Origin: Aphanomyces cochlioides
Lineage: Eukaryota; Oomycota; Saprolegniomycetes; Saprolegniales; Verrucalvaceae
DNA length: 64,000 nucleotides
Assembly (NCBI GenBank): GCA_019828595.1
Contig: JAHQRK010000008.1
Span: 496,001 to 560,000 of the forward strand
Reading direction: 5' to 3'
Shown: positions 34,599 to 45,382 of the stretch, piece after piece
Layout of the letters: every line of letters begins with the position of its first letter
How positions within the stretch are numbered: the stretch's first letter is position 1
Program-made: the position numbers and the translations under genes
Notes under the pieces: model-generated
The model's input: the letters and a program-made list of their open reading frames with translations, nothing else
What the model was told of the DNA's origin: nothing
Databases searched by the model: none

Positions 34599-36023
34599 CT
34601 ACATAGCAGCCTCAAGCGCTTCGCGTATCTTCTTCGACTTGATCGTCTTCGCATACGCTTGCACAACTGCCGGACATTCACGCATGAGTTTGCTGAGTCG
34701 TTCCCATGATGCTTCGAGCTCTTCGAGACCTTCCCAGTGAACGAGTAGCACGTATTCGCCAGCGTCTTTGTCCAACTTGTGCGTAGAGATAGAGCTAACC
34801 TTCAACATGATTCCTTGTTCAGAGATGTGTTCGAGTATTTCTTCCGTGACTTCAAAGCTTTCCTCGGCATACATCTTGACTCTGGACATGTGAACTTGTC
34901 GTCTTTCCTTCGTCAGCAGATGTTCAATCTCCAGGGAATACTCATTGACTTGTGTGACGCGATACGGTCCTAGCCAGGTGACAAGCAGCTTCGGATGATG
35001 ATTTTCGTCCACTCTTGATCATAGCACATAGTCGCCTTCACACACATTGCATGCTTCTGCATCCGCCGTCGCAATCATCGCCTTCGTAGCTCGCGCTTCG
35101 TTCTTGTCGAGGATCGCTTTGTGGAGGACTTGTAGACTTGCACGCAGTTCGTCGAGGCTGTTTCGGACATCGGCTCCAAGAGGCCCGACGTCACGAAGGT
35201 CTGCCCCTAAAATGATCGCATCCAGTGGGGTAGTTGGCTCCAATCCCGTAAACAGTTCCATGGGTGACTTGATTGCTAACGATGGCACTGGCGTCTGGTT
35301 GAGGTTGGCTTGAACGACAGGCAGTAGATAGTCCCATTGATGTTCCGCTAGCCGGAATTCGCGCAGCATCACACGCATCACTTGGAGTATGTCGCGATTC
35401 ATTCGTTCCACCGTTCCATTTCGCCACGGGCAGTAGGCTAGGGTAAAGTCGTGTTTGACCTTGAACTTGTGCGCGAGAGCTATGACCGCAACGTTCTTGA
35501 AGTGTGTCCCTTGATCGCTGATCCAGACTCTCGGCATCCCAAAGCGCTTCGCCCAATCCACGAGTGCATCCACACAGACTTGACTTGTTGGTGCATCGCA
35601 GGCCACTAGCTCACAGGAGTGTGTCAAATCGTCCTTGAGAACCAGAACATATTTCGATCCGCCTAGTGCTTCACCCATAAACAGATAATCAAAGTGTAGT
35701 CCTTCGTTTCTTCGCTTGGCGTGCCATGTTGGTGCATAAGGTCGATGCACCACCCTTCCCCCTTTCACATGAGGACATAGAAGGCATCCAGCGATAAAAT
35801 TTCCAGTTTGTTCGTTGAGCTGCTCGATCCAAAATATGTGCTTCACGTGGTTGACTAGCGCCGCTTGGCCGCGATGTCCCATGCTGCCACAGTGAGCGAC
35901 CACCATAATTCGTTGAATCAAGTCTTCGGCTGCAGCCGGAATCCAAAGTCGTCCATCGACAATCCACGGTTGATCGTCCGATGTACGCTTCGCTTTCTTG
36001 GCGTGAGCAGCTTGAGCCTTCAT
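34599..36023 (-). pseudogene. Integrase with chromo-like C-terminus, retrotransposon 2 (in-frame TGA)
   Basis: One frame interrupted by a single TGA at 35019-35021. The upstream part (35019-36023) has an H2C2-type zinc domain (H-C-G-S-M-G-H, C-L-L-C) and the integrase core: H-F-D-Y, I-S-D-Q-G-T and G-T-V-E-R-M-N. The downstream part (34599-35012) has a W-L-G-P-Y-R-V linker domain and a chromo-like motif (V-L-L-V-H-W-E-G-L with S-W-E-R). The RNase H frame upstream ends at 36058 in a different phase, so a further frame change near 36070 is needed to join the polyprotein. Confidence 0.8.
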
Positions 36024-36057
36024 AATATCGTTAATACATGGCCAAATAAAGTTGTCG

Positions 36058-37980
36058 TTATCGAGCGGTCGTAGTGTTTCGCTTTGGCGTAGGTCGCGGT
36101 TGCTTGCGTTTCTTCGTCCACCGCGCCGCTACCTTGTGGGTCGCCGTGCCTGAAGGCGGCCGACCCCATCGACTCATCATGTCCGCCCAAAGGTTGTGGA
36201 TGCCGTCGATGTGCTCAATAGTGTATCGATAACCGCCGATAATCGCCGCCCATCGCATCAACTTGCCACGCGTGTGTTCCGGCCACTCTTTGCCCGGTGC
36301 AAAGATGTGAATCAAGTTCTTGTGATCGCAGTACATTCTAAATCCTTCAGGTCGCATCTGTAGATAATTCAACTTTTCGCATGCACGCGCAATAGGATAG
36401 GCTTCCTTTTCGATCACTGACCATGACTTCTGGGCACCGGTAAACATTCCAGACTGACAAACAAGCATTTCGTGCGATTGCTCTTGGATCGGTAGTTTGT
36501 CGTCGAGTTTGTCCACCTGCGTAACAATAATAGACCATCCTTGATCGCTTGTATCCGTGAACAGACACAGCGTGGCGTCAGCACGTGGGTGCGACAAGTC
36601 CACCGCCGTCCGCATCTTGGACTTCACAGCGTCAAAAGCAGCTTTTTCTTCCTGAGTGAGCTTGATTTTGATGCCGCTCGCGATCCGTTTCTTCTTTGCT
36701 TTGCCTTCGAGCGCTTTGTTCAATGCTTGTTGGAGTGGCTCGACCGTCATCGCGTACTCTGTGATCGATTCTCTGATCCAGTTGACTGCGCAAATGAACT
36801 GTTGCAGGTTGCCAGCATTTGTCGGGTAGGGGATTGCACACAGCTGTTCGATTCTCGCGGGATCTTGCCGTACGCCGTCCCCGCTGAGAATGCGCCCACA
36901 CCACTTGATTTCGCTCGTGAACATCGCTGTCTTCGAGGGAGATAGCTTGAATCCATAGCGGTCGACTAGGCCAAAGAATTCGCGTAGCACTTCAGTGTAT
37001 TCTTCTGGGTCCTTCGCATACACTAGGATGTCATCAATCCAGACAAGTAAGTGCTTCAACAGCAGAGAAGCATAACACTCCTCGCTCGTTGCTTGCACGT
37101 AGAGGGCAGAGTCCACATGACCTTGCATCACTCGATCCGGTGTGTAAACCCATCCATTCAGCATAAACGATAGCATTTCGCGACTGTCTTCATGCAGCGG
37201 GAATTGCCAAAAGCACTTCGGTAAGTCGAACACTCCCATCGCTTGCATGCCCTTCAGGTGTTGCGTGATAGTCGCTTGAAATGGCATTGTTCCAGCCTTC
37301 GGTTCCGTCTTGCTGTTCACCACTCGGTAGTCGTTGGTCAACCTAAAATGCGTCAATACATCTTCGTCTGTCCAATTGTCAGCTGTCTTCAACGACTTGC
37401 GTCCGTCTGGTTTCATCACTGGATTCACTGGGCTGCACCAAGCCGATTGCTGGTTGCGCTTGATGACTCCAGCCTCCATGAGTTCTTGTGCAAACAGGGT
37501 GAGGAAACGTACTTCCAACGGGTTGTTCTTCCTTCCTTTGCACCGGTACGGTACGCATCCTTCCTTGGGAGTCACCCGCAAAGGCTTGATCTTCGCCGGG
37601 GGATCTGACCCGTTGAACTTGAGTCGCCAGATATCGAATTCAACCAGCACGTTCCACAACTTGACCGCATGTTGTTCGGGAAAGCCGTTCTTTACCGCGC
37701 CAGCCACCATGCCTTGCAGCGCTTCTTGCAGCTCATCCTTTGCAGTCGGTAGTGATAGCTGTGTTGAATAAATCTTCATCGATTTGACTCTTCTGTTCTT
37801 CCTTGAGTGAGACACACGCGTACCGACGTCACGGTCTGTTGGACCGGACATGCGCGCAGCGGCGTCATCGCATTCTTCGCGGCTGGTCGACATCTGCGAA
37901 CCCAGGGGACCAGCGTCAGACTCAGCGCCAAGATCGTCTCCACCGCTTCTCGTTGTTGCATAGCGACTTGTTCCAACCAC
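36058..37980 (-). pseudogene. Reverse transcriptase and RNase H, retrotransposon 2
   Basis: A 640-residue frame whose first 70 residues overlap the protease frame. Reverse transcriptase blocks include N-D-Y-R-V-V-N-S, F-D-L-P-K-C-F-W-Q and the catalytic V-W-I-D-D-I-L-V-Y (tryptophan instead of the usual Tyr/Phe two residues before the aspartates). RNase H follows with F-T-D-T-S-D-Q-G, E-K-E-A-Y-P-I and Y-C-D-H-K-N-L. It ends with H-I-D-G-I-H-N-L-W-A-D-M-M-S-R, the usual RNase H end in Ty3/gypsy elements. The shift from the protease frame lies near 37900-37950. Confidence 0.85.
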
Positions 37981-38621
37981 CGATCAATGTCTAGCCCAAT
38001 AGACTTGAGTGTGTCGTGTGAAGCCAAAAACTCGTCGCCTTCTTCAACAATGTAGCAGATCCGTCGTCCAGGAACTTTGACCGCGCCAGCAGCTGTCTGT
38101 AGTCGTAGGTTAAGCTCAACATAAGACTTGGTTTCAAATGGCATATCGTTGCAAGCTGTTCCGTGAATCGGCTCAGCCAGATCGATTACCTGCACACTTG
38201 GTTGTTCCTTCAGGAGTGCGTCGAACATTTTCCTTGGAATAATGTTTTGATCCGCTCCTGTGTCTGGACAGTAAGGTACTTCGAGCGCGTCTTCCAATGT
38301 GATCCAGCGCTCTTCTTCTTGGCAGTCCTGCATTGCAACGGCTCTTGCCTTTCGCCGAGCACGCCGCGCCGCCGGACCGTTCTTCTTCTTGTTCTTCTTG
38401 AACCGTTTGATGGCGTTCTTGCCCTTCCGGAACCCGCGATTCTGAGTGTTAGGACTGAATTCCTTGCAGTCGGCTGCCTTGTGTCCCGGCTGTCGACACA
38501 CAAAACACACACGTTGTCCTTGCTGGTCGTAACCAGGCGCACCACTTTTCGATTCATGTTTCATTTCGCGCGCAGGACTTGAGCCTCGGCTCATCGCTTG
38601 GTTCTGTTGGGTGTTCTCCAA
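37776..38621 (-). pseudogene. CCHC zinc knuckle and retropepsin-like protease, retrotransposon 2
   Basis: The frame has a CCHC nucleocapsid-type knuckle (C-F-V-C-R-Q-P-G-H-K-A-A-D-C) about 40 residues from its first ATG, a very basic linker, then a protease with P-D-T-G-A-D-Q-N-I-I. After the L-D-I-D-R-W region the homologous sequence moves into the reverse transcriptase frame, leaving an unrelated tail. Upstream, the frame continues without a start from the gag region (Gln/Glu-rich coiled-coil-like stretch near 38630-38690). Confidence 0.8.
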
Positions 38622-40020
38622 TACACGTCTGTATTCTTCGGCGCGCTGCTTCTGTTCTTGGTTGAAACGGAACAGATTGTCCGCTTTGACCTTCGCTCAT
38701 TCGCTTCCTTCGCCAACAAAATCGCGTCCCGAACGCGGTTTTGTTGGCGAAAGTACCCCAACCACGCACCGTGGGTTTGTCAAAATGGACCTTTACTGGA
38801 GAGTTCTTGCGCCGCTTGACGTCGCCGTTCGTCCATCCCATCGAAGGACTTCGCTTCTTCTTTTCCATCTGCTCTTGTTGCTGGATGAGTCGATCGGATG
38901 CTTCGATTCGTTCCACGTGCAACTTGAGGAGTTTCGCAAACGCTGTCATCAAATCGATCGGCTCCTTCTTGATTTCAAATCGCACATGATTCGACAAACC
39001 AGGCGTTTCGATACGATAGACGACAGCATTGAGGAACATCTTGAGGCTTCCTTTCACTTTCAGGTCCTGTTGCAAAGCATATTTGTCGATAACATCGTTC
39101 ACCTGTTTCATGAACTGGCCCAGGCGACTGGCCACCGAGCCTTGGGCCGGTATGCGCAGTCCCTTGCAGTAGTTGTCTAGATCAGCTTCGGTAATCCCAA
39201 ATGAATGTGTCGGTGTGTTGAGGATCTTGTCAATTTTTCTCTTGAGGCCATCTTCATCGACTTCTTCGAACCACACGCATTCACACATAGCACGCAGTAG
39301 ATCAGGATCACACGACTGTAGATATCCCATCTTGCGGTCGAGTGCACGCGCTCCATGGTGCTTGGCCAGCTCGTCGAGCTGTCGTTCATACTCCAGTCGC
39401 GCTCTTTTCCACTCTACAAGGAATTCAGGGTCGAAATCTGTGATTCGCGGGTGCTCGATGTTGGAGACAATGACCGCGGTGCTCTGCCTTTCCTCTCGGA
39501 TTTGTCTTGCCATCCGATTTGCAGCCGCTTTGTCTTTCCGCTTTTTCGTCGCTTTGATTTCCTGTATTTTTCTCTCTTTGTAGATTGCCTTGTCTCGTTC
39601 TTGTTCATCCTTACTGAGTTGACTGTCTGTCGACACGTCTGAGCCTTCAGGGGGTTCATAGCCTGGCGCACGGTGTTTCTCTTCCCTGCGTTCGCGTCGA
39701 ATCCGATTCCTTTCTCGCTCTTCTAGTACTTTCCTTGTCTTCTCGTCGACTTCTCGCTCTGGGATTTCTTCTTCGATGTACACGTTGCCAAGCCTGTCTC
39801 GCGCATACCGCTGTACATCTTCCCAGATGACCTCCTCATCCAGACCGTCATCGCCTTTCGGCGAGCCAGTCCCGGATGTGTTCATCTCAGGTAAAATTTT
39901 CAACTGTGGCTCTCCTTCAACCGGGCTTGCCTCTGGCGTATCCGTATCCGGAGGGTTGGTACTTGGGGGCCCTGTATCCGGATGGTCGTCATGCACAAGA
40001 TCTTCGTCTGAGCGATCCAT
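38554..40020 (-). pseudogene. Gag-like protein of retrotransposon 2
   Basis: A 488-residue frame from ATG 40020. It begins with an acidic, Pro/Thr-rich region, then a long charged helical stretch (R-R-E-R-R-E-E-K), then a capsid-like domain (about residues 210-390: F-L-V-E-W-K-R-A-R-L, then V-A-S-R-L-G-Q-F-M). Past about residue 430 the frame appears wrong: the natural continuation (L-L-A-K-E-A-N-E-R and then the coiled-coil stretch leading to the zinc knuckle) lies in the two other frames, implying two one-base changes around 38690-38735. Confidence 0.75.
38709..38751. repeat. Near-perfect hairpin in gag of retrotransposon 2
   Basis: Arms TTCGCCAACAAAATCGCG (38709-38726) and its complement (38734-38751) pair over 18 bases with one mismatch around a 7-base loop. 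The hairpin coincides with the place where the gag frame is disturbed. Confidence 0.8.
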
Positions 40021-40065
40021 ATCCGGAAAGCGTTGTGTTCACGTACACACAACTAAAGTTAACTT

Positions 40066-40386
40066 TGTAGTATGTCCGCGAAGCCACCGCCGCAAAAACA
40101 ACCAAATGGGGGAGTGCCGCCTCCCGTGAACACGCAATTGATTGACTTGGGCAGTAGGCCGCAGATTATGAACTAACTACTTGAATCCAAACTTCACTTG
40201 AACGTCTTTTCCTTCTATCTTGAGCACGTCGGTTCAACGGTGACCCTTCATCTTGAAACCGGCGACTCTTCATCTTGAAACTCCTTCGTCGCTTCAACTG
40301 CGGTTCACGATTGGCAGCACCGGCTGTCACGTGGACGAGCCTATGATGCGGCTGGACATGGCTTAACCACGTCACAGCACACATCA
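40066..40386 (-). repeat. 5' LTR of retrotransposon 2
   Basis: 321 bp, identical by eye to 34087-34407; followed by the GTGTA target duplication at 40387-40391. Confidence 0.95.
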
Positions 40387-41595
40387 GTGTACTTAATCAA
40401 GGTCAAATCTCGTGTCGCCATTTTGTACTTTAGCAGCCGAATCTTAGGCATGGTGACCACGATTGGCACTCGATTCAGTGCGGCGTGTGTCCAAGGCGCG
40501 ACAGGCAAGGGCAAAACTGAGGTATTGAATTTACAATTTTCTATCATGCTAAATTTTATGTGGAGAACCAAGTGCTTGACTATGAAAACCAGCAATTGAC
40601 GCTCTTCCCCTTAGTTGGTCTGACATACGCTTCTACATTTGCCCATCGGGCCCTTGACAAATTGTACAACAAAGTGGAGGCTCAATTTGACGGTGAAATT
40701 GGCGCCGGTACGATTAGCTCTCCTCCTCTTCAACGAATTTCACCGAGCTATTCCTAGATACCCTATTTTTGCTCAGTCAGCTTCATGCTTCGGCGTCGGG
40801 ATTGAAAGCTTTTATCACAGAAGAAACTGGCAATGGAATTAAACGCGTCCGTCGTGCTTGTGGTGGTCATGGCTATTCTGCGTCGAGCAACTTGCCATAT
40901 CTCTTCTAGAGTTACAATGGTACTTGTACATTTGACGGTACAAAGGATGTCTTGGTCCAACAACATGCCGCTTTTTTGTTCAAATGCTTGCGTAACCCCA
41001 TTCCAGTGTCGAACTCAAGCTCTTTGGATTTGCTTGGCTTCCTCCGAGTAGATGCGAATTCGACATGTCCAGCTACACTCCCTGAGCAATTGCGTGATCC
41101 GGAAATCCTCCTCACGGCATTCAAAGTGCGGGCTCTTAAAGTCCCGACGCCAACAAGAAGTCGATCCATTACTTGACTCAAGCTTCGTCGGCACATGCTG
41201 AATCCATCGTCTTGTCGTGCTTCTACGACGGCGTGGTCGGCGTACAAGACACCAAGGTCCGCGCTGTGTTGCTCCAACTCTTCCAATTGTATGCTTTGTG
41301 GCGCGTCCAAGCCAACTTGGGCGAATTCCGCTTGAGCAACTATTTGAGCGGTGCTCAAGGTGCGTGGGTGGACGAACAAGTGTTGGCGTTGCTCAAGGTG
41401 GTCCGTCCAAATGCGATCTCGTTGGTCGATGGATTTGACTTTTCCGACTTTGAATTGAACTCGACGATCGGTCGCTACGACGGTGACATTTACCGCGCGT
41501 TGATTGACCGTGCATCGAAGGATCCTCTGAACAAGACGGATGTCGTGCCTGGTTACCACCAATACGTCAACCCATTGCTGACGGCGAAGCTCTAG
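40387..41595 (+). pseudogene. Acyl-CoA oxidase copy 3, 3' part (dead)
   Basis: Continues the exon cut at 34086, in register after removing the retrotransposon and one GTGTA copy. Introns lie near 40521-40563 and 40709-40771. A TAG replaces a glutamine codon in the block after R-R-A-C-G-G-H-G-Y-S (about 40906), and a deletion of about 10 bases near 41140 removes the A-L-L-R-A-D region and shifts the frame. The last exon (41173-41595) is otherwise well preserved and ends T-A-K-L. Several independent lesions show that the gene is inactive. Confidence 0.9.
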
Positions 41596-42486
41596 TTCGA
41601 GCATACGTTGTTTAATCTACATAAGAGAGTTGTTTTCATGGTCATCCTATCGTAGAGCTCCTGACGAGAAATGAAGACTTGGTTCGCCAACGCCGATGCT
41701 CTCTTCCCAAGAAATTTCTCAAGAGCAATGTCCCTACGGAGAGCAAGGTCAGGAGCAAATCGACCCGACAAAGACAACGCTTCAAGACTAACTCGCTGTG
41801 TCGGCAAATTCCTGGATATTCCAACGCCATGAAGCTGTTAATAGGCTCTGGGAAAGCTGGCAGATGAACTTTATCGGAGAGAAATCGACGGAAGAACGAT
41901 GTGGACTCGAGGAAGCTGCACAATTGCCTCCCTCAATCGGTCGTTGGCATTTCTTTCGAGGTGTCCCTGACGTCGTGGACGCTGAAGCTGAAGTGGATGG
42001 TCGAAGCGTGAGCAATGGGATTCTACTCGAAACCAAAATCAACTTTACGGAAGGAAGGCACAGTCTCAAGTGAATTGAATTGATACCACCGACGACGACA
42101 AGTTTGGCTCGTGCAACTTGGAACGCTCTCGCTCTTTGTCTACGTTGAACGACGCATGCCATTCTTCTCTTTCTCCAGTACATGAAGAGGTGCAACAAAG
42201 TGAGCTTGGCCGACGACATGGAACGGCACAATCGTTGATCCACAGTGCTAGCCGTTTTTGACAAGTCCAACTTGGTGCCTTCTTCGACAACAAGCAACTG
42301 GAGGATGTCGAGACTGTCGTTGCAACAAAGTTGACACGCCTGTCAAGCTTGTCAAAGGCAGAGATCACCCAACTTTCGACAGCGACAGACAAATTTCAAG
42401 TCTGTCCATTACGAATCTCATGGAATGTCGAGGAATAATCAACACCCACCGCGTCAACACGTTGTAATCCTCACGACCAGACAGCG
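41596..42486. other. Decayed sequence after acyl-CoA oxidase copy 3
   Basis: The first 60-80 bases match the 3' flank of copy 2. The rest has overlapping frames on both strands without recognisable domains. Confidence 0.4.
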
Positions 42487-43274
42487 TCAGTCGACCTTCG
42501 CGCAGCGAGTTCTCGTGGCAACTGCGCAGCGAATTTGAAAATGAAGAGGAGACGGACGCGATGGACATTTCAACTTTGTGAAATCTACCGACTGTTCGAC
42601 CCCCCGGTATTGTCTTGGAATAGGTTGGACCATCTTTACGGGACAATTCACCATGGCGACGCCCTGGCGCTTCATTCGGCGGCGATCCTGCGGCTCCATT
42701 CGCGTCGCTAGCCACCAAGCTGGCCTTGGAATTGATTCAGCTTGCTGCGATCGGTCTGGAGGTGCGGTTGCCGCCGTTCTTGTATCTTCTTGAGGGCTGA
42801 TCTCGCTCAAGACTTCATCCATGTATTCGTACAGGACAGGCAATTCGAGTGTCGTGTCTGCACTGTCGTGTCGTACAGGCTGCTGGCGCTGCTGCTGTGA
42901 TGGTGGTTGTGGATTGGTTGGAACGACGACTTGCTCTGGGCTCCGTCGAAGTGGAGGCGTGTCATGGCCAACGAAGCGATTCACACCACCGTGACGTTCA
43001 CACCGCCGTCGTGCGACTGCTGGCGACGTACAGCCCGCCATCGAACACGTCCGAAGACAATTGCCGTGCCGCGCACACAAGTCGCCCACCAAGACGTTGA
43101 TGCGACAGCCTGGATGAATGCATTTCTCTTGCCCCCATGGCGAACGCATCGATTGCGAGCATACACTTGGTTTCTACACGTCTCGACCATGCATTTCCGT
43201 CGGTGGCGGTGGAGGAGACAACGATCCAAGCCTGGTAAGACGGGTAGTTTGCAATCCGTGAAAACACACGTCAT
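42487..43274 (-). pseudogene. Cys/His-repeat protein (oomycete 'WRKY19-like' family), frameshifted
   Basis: Minus-strand frames 42981-43274 and 42487-43149 together encode tandem zinc-binding-like units of the form C-x3-G-C ... G-x-C-x-R-H-G: for example C-M-V-E-T-C-R-N-Q, C-V-R-H-G-G, C-I-H-P-G-C, C-A-R-H-G, C-S-M-A-G-C, C-E-R-H-G-G. This repeat is typical of a large oomycete family often annotated as WRKY transcription factor 19-like, although no WRKY domain is present. The reading frame shifts by one base within or beside the run of G at about 43126-43140. A Gln/Pro-rich linker and a basic C-terminal region follow. The role is unknown, possibly nucleic-acid binding. It is broken as written unless the run of G is a sequencing error. 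Confidence 0.6.
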
Positions 43275-44658
43275 ACACGATGATCCTTGTCAAATTGGGA
43301 AATGACACGGAGCAGCTTTTCGATCAACTCGTGTACGACTGACTCTTGGAGTTGGACAGTTTGACACCTCATCGATGGCGTTGCTCCTCCCCGGCCGCCC
43401 GCGTGGATGCCAAGGACCATCCATCTTTGCAAAGAAATGTCGATGATTCCCCCTTGAAGGGAATCAGAGATAAGACTTAGACTCGAACTAAACCACACCA
43501 TAATCCGAGCCACTCGCCACTGTAAACGTCAGACAAAAATACGTTTAAAGAAGTTGTCTCCACACTGCATTAAAGACGAATTTGATTATTTTGTCGCACT
43601 TTCAAGTTCGTCGATTCTAGTGCCTTAAAGTCACTTCATTTGTGATAAACTGTAGGCGAGCCGCATTAAACGATAAAGTCATGGATAAGGACTGAATGTC
43701 ATGCTCTGGAAGTTGTCGCTTTTAAACTTTATTGTGCTTAGAGTTAGTCGACTAACATTTATCCAAAAAGTACTTTCATGTTTGGTGAGTTGATAGGATT
43801 TAGTAAACTACTCAATGGCGAGACACTCCATAGGGAATCAATCAGGATAACATCCATTGAAAAAAAGTTACCAGGGATGAGTGTAATTCGAATGCAATAC
43901 CTATAAACTTCGCGACGACGTGCAGGCTAACTCACTTTCTTCAACTCTACGTTTATAAAAGTTATGCTTTATACCCGCAGAGGCTGTCGGAGGAGGATAA
44001 AAAAGACGGCGGCGTTGGCTTTGCTTTCTTCGATCCCGTCTCATCAATGACGTAAACGAACAAGTCATCGCGTGTGTCTCCGTCATCCATCGTTTCTTGA
44101 AGTTGGGATAAGAGATAAGCAATAGGCAATGAAAAAACCCAAAGCAATTCAAAGTTCCAACGTCCGCCACCACGTAATCAGCAACTCGAACCTCCATGAT
44201 GACTCGCCGCGTTCATCGCAAAGTGCATAATCCATGCATGGTTCAGCGTCTAGATACGATAATGAGAGAAAAGCCCAACGGTGATATCCTCCCAAGACTT
44301 GTGGACGATGGACACAGCCCCAAGCGTTGCCGTGTGATTCGAGAAATCGCCATTGTGTGTGCCCATGAAGGCAACAACCGCGCGACAAGCGTTCATGGAA
44401 TGCTGAAACCGTCCACGTTTGATAGACACAATGGATCGTCATGGAGGGACATTTGAACATTGTGAAGTATTGTTCAAGAGTCAAATTGTTGGTGCAACGT
44501 CGATTCCAAGGAACATCATGAACGCGTTGACGTTGGATTCATGAATGAAGCCTTCGCTATCAGCATTAGTGGCGCATGGACGGGCTGGAAGGTTCTGAAT
44601 GACGAACCACCGCGTTGGACATTTCAACCGTGTGAAATATTCTTCGCTGACTGCAATT
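43275..44658. other. No intact gene; AT-rich and decayed sequence
   Basis: Bases 43540-43900 are AT-rich. Frames at 44149-44484 (minus) and 44196-44456 (plus) have no recognisable domain. Two copies of the dispersed 21-nt motif occur near 44443-44463 and 44616-44636. Confidence 0.4.
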
Positions 44659-45021
44659 TTAAGCGAGTTGAGCTTGAGTCGGGATTTCTTGCGTCGTGAA
44701 GACAGTCAACCAGGCGAAGCCGCGGCTTTGCTGCAGCTGTCCAAGTTCTTGGACGCTGTCACCGATGCCACAAAGGCAGTCAATAGCTCATTTGTGCAGC
44801 GTGGATACGTCTTGACGGTCGCGACGATGAAGCGGTTCTTCGCGGTCGTCCAATCTCCCAGACTTTGCTTGATGAGCGTCGCCATGTCGTTGTTCCACAC
44901 CAAGCAGGATGGCACGGTGAGCTTGTGTGGCCTCGGCAACGAGCGCAGTGCAGCTCTTGGAGTCGCGCGACGCTTGTTCTTGTTGTTCCGTCGGAAGCCA
45001 TCGGCCGTCGTGAAAAACGTG
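44659..45021 (-). pseudogene. Elicitin-like gene, 3' part, split off by the Polinton
   Basis: The minus strand continues the elicitin gene whose 5' part is at 61652-61806. It encodes the rest of a first elicitin domain (S-C-L-V-W-N-N-D), a second domain start (C-T-N-E-L-L-T-A-F-V-A-S-V and N-L-D-S-C-S-K) and the beginning of a further block (A-W-L-T) before TAA at 44659-44661. Compared with the intact paralogue at 62528-63376 it has at least three single-base frame changes (near 44999, 44925 and 44715). It would therefore be inactive even without the insertion. Confidence 0.85.
45016..45021. repeat. Left target-site duplication of the Polinton (AACGTG)
   Basis: AACGTG directly precedes the first base of the terminal repeat (45022) and is repeated at 61652-61657. 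Confidence 0.95.
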
Positions 45022-45254
45022 AGTAGTATATAATAGTGCCGCAGCCTGTCAATTTTTTTTCAAAAGTTCTCACCACCACCAATCGTCCCATCTGTATGCT
45101 GATTCTGAGTCTAGTGATGCTATATCAAGGTTTTCCATCCTTTTCATCAAATGCTAGCATTCACCCTAACAAGTGGATTACGATGAAACAATGACATAAG
45201 GTGAATCATTCTCGACACATGGAAGGGGTTTTATAAACAATCAAATGACTCATA
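45022..45254 (+). repeat. Left terminal inverted repeat of the Polinton
   Basis: 233 bp beginning AGTAGTATATAATAGTGCCG; inverted copy at 61419-61651 with about ten base differences. Contains TATATAATA at 45027-45035. Confidence 0.95.
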
Positions 45255-45382
45255 TGTACTCATTTTGATACAAAGCTAACATAACACACCTTCAATTAGA
45301 AGTTTATATTTTTGGTTGGATCGCTTACCTTTCAGGAATACTGTAACTGGATTGGATTCAAATTGGTTGTTGGTCAATTCAA

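Larger units (their letters stand above)
34087..40386 (-). mobile_element. Ty3/gypsy LTR retrotransposon 2
   Basis: A 6,300-bp element, transcribed on the minus strand, with 321-bp LTRs at 34087-34407 and 40066-40386 that I read as identical. The 5-bp target duplication is GTGTA (34082-34086 and 40387-40391). Internal order: gag-like protein, CCHC knuckle plus protease, reverse transcriptase and RNase H, integrase, chromo-like C-terminus. It is distinct from retrotransposon 1 in LTR and protein sequence. It interrupts acyl-CoA oxidase copy 3 within an exon. No tRNA-type TGG primer site is visible next to the 5' LTR. Confidence 0.95.

Noticed and set aside
35019..35021. Reassigned TGA codon (because two isolated in-frame TGAs occur in element genes)
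   Set aside because: Host genes here use TGA-free frames of normal length, many frames end properly at TGA, and only two cases exist, both in elements prone to decay.
44599..45033. Plus-strand frame of 144 codons running into the Polinton
   Set aside because: It crosses the element boundary and is antisense to the elicitin fragment, whose minus-strand homology is clear.
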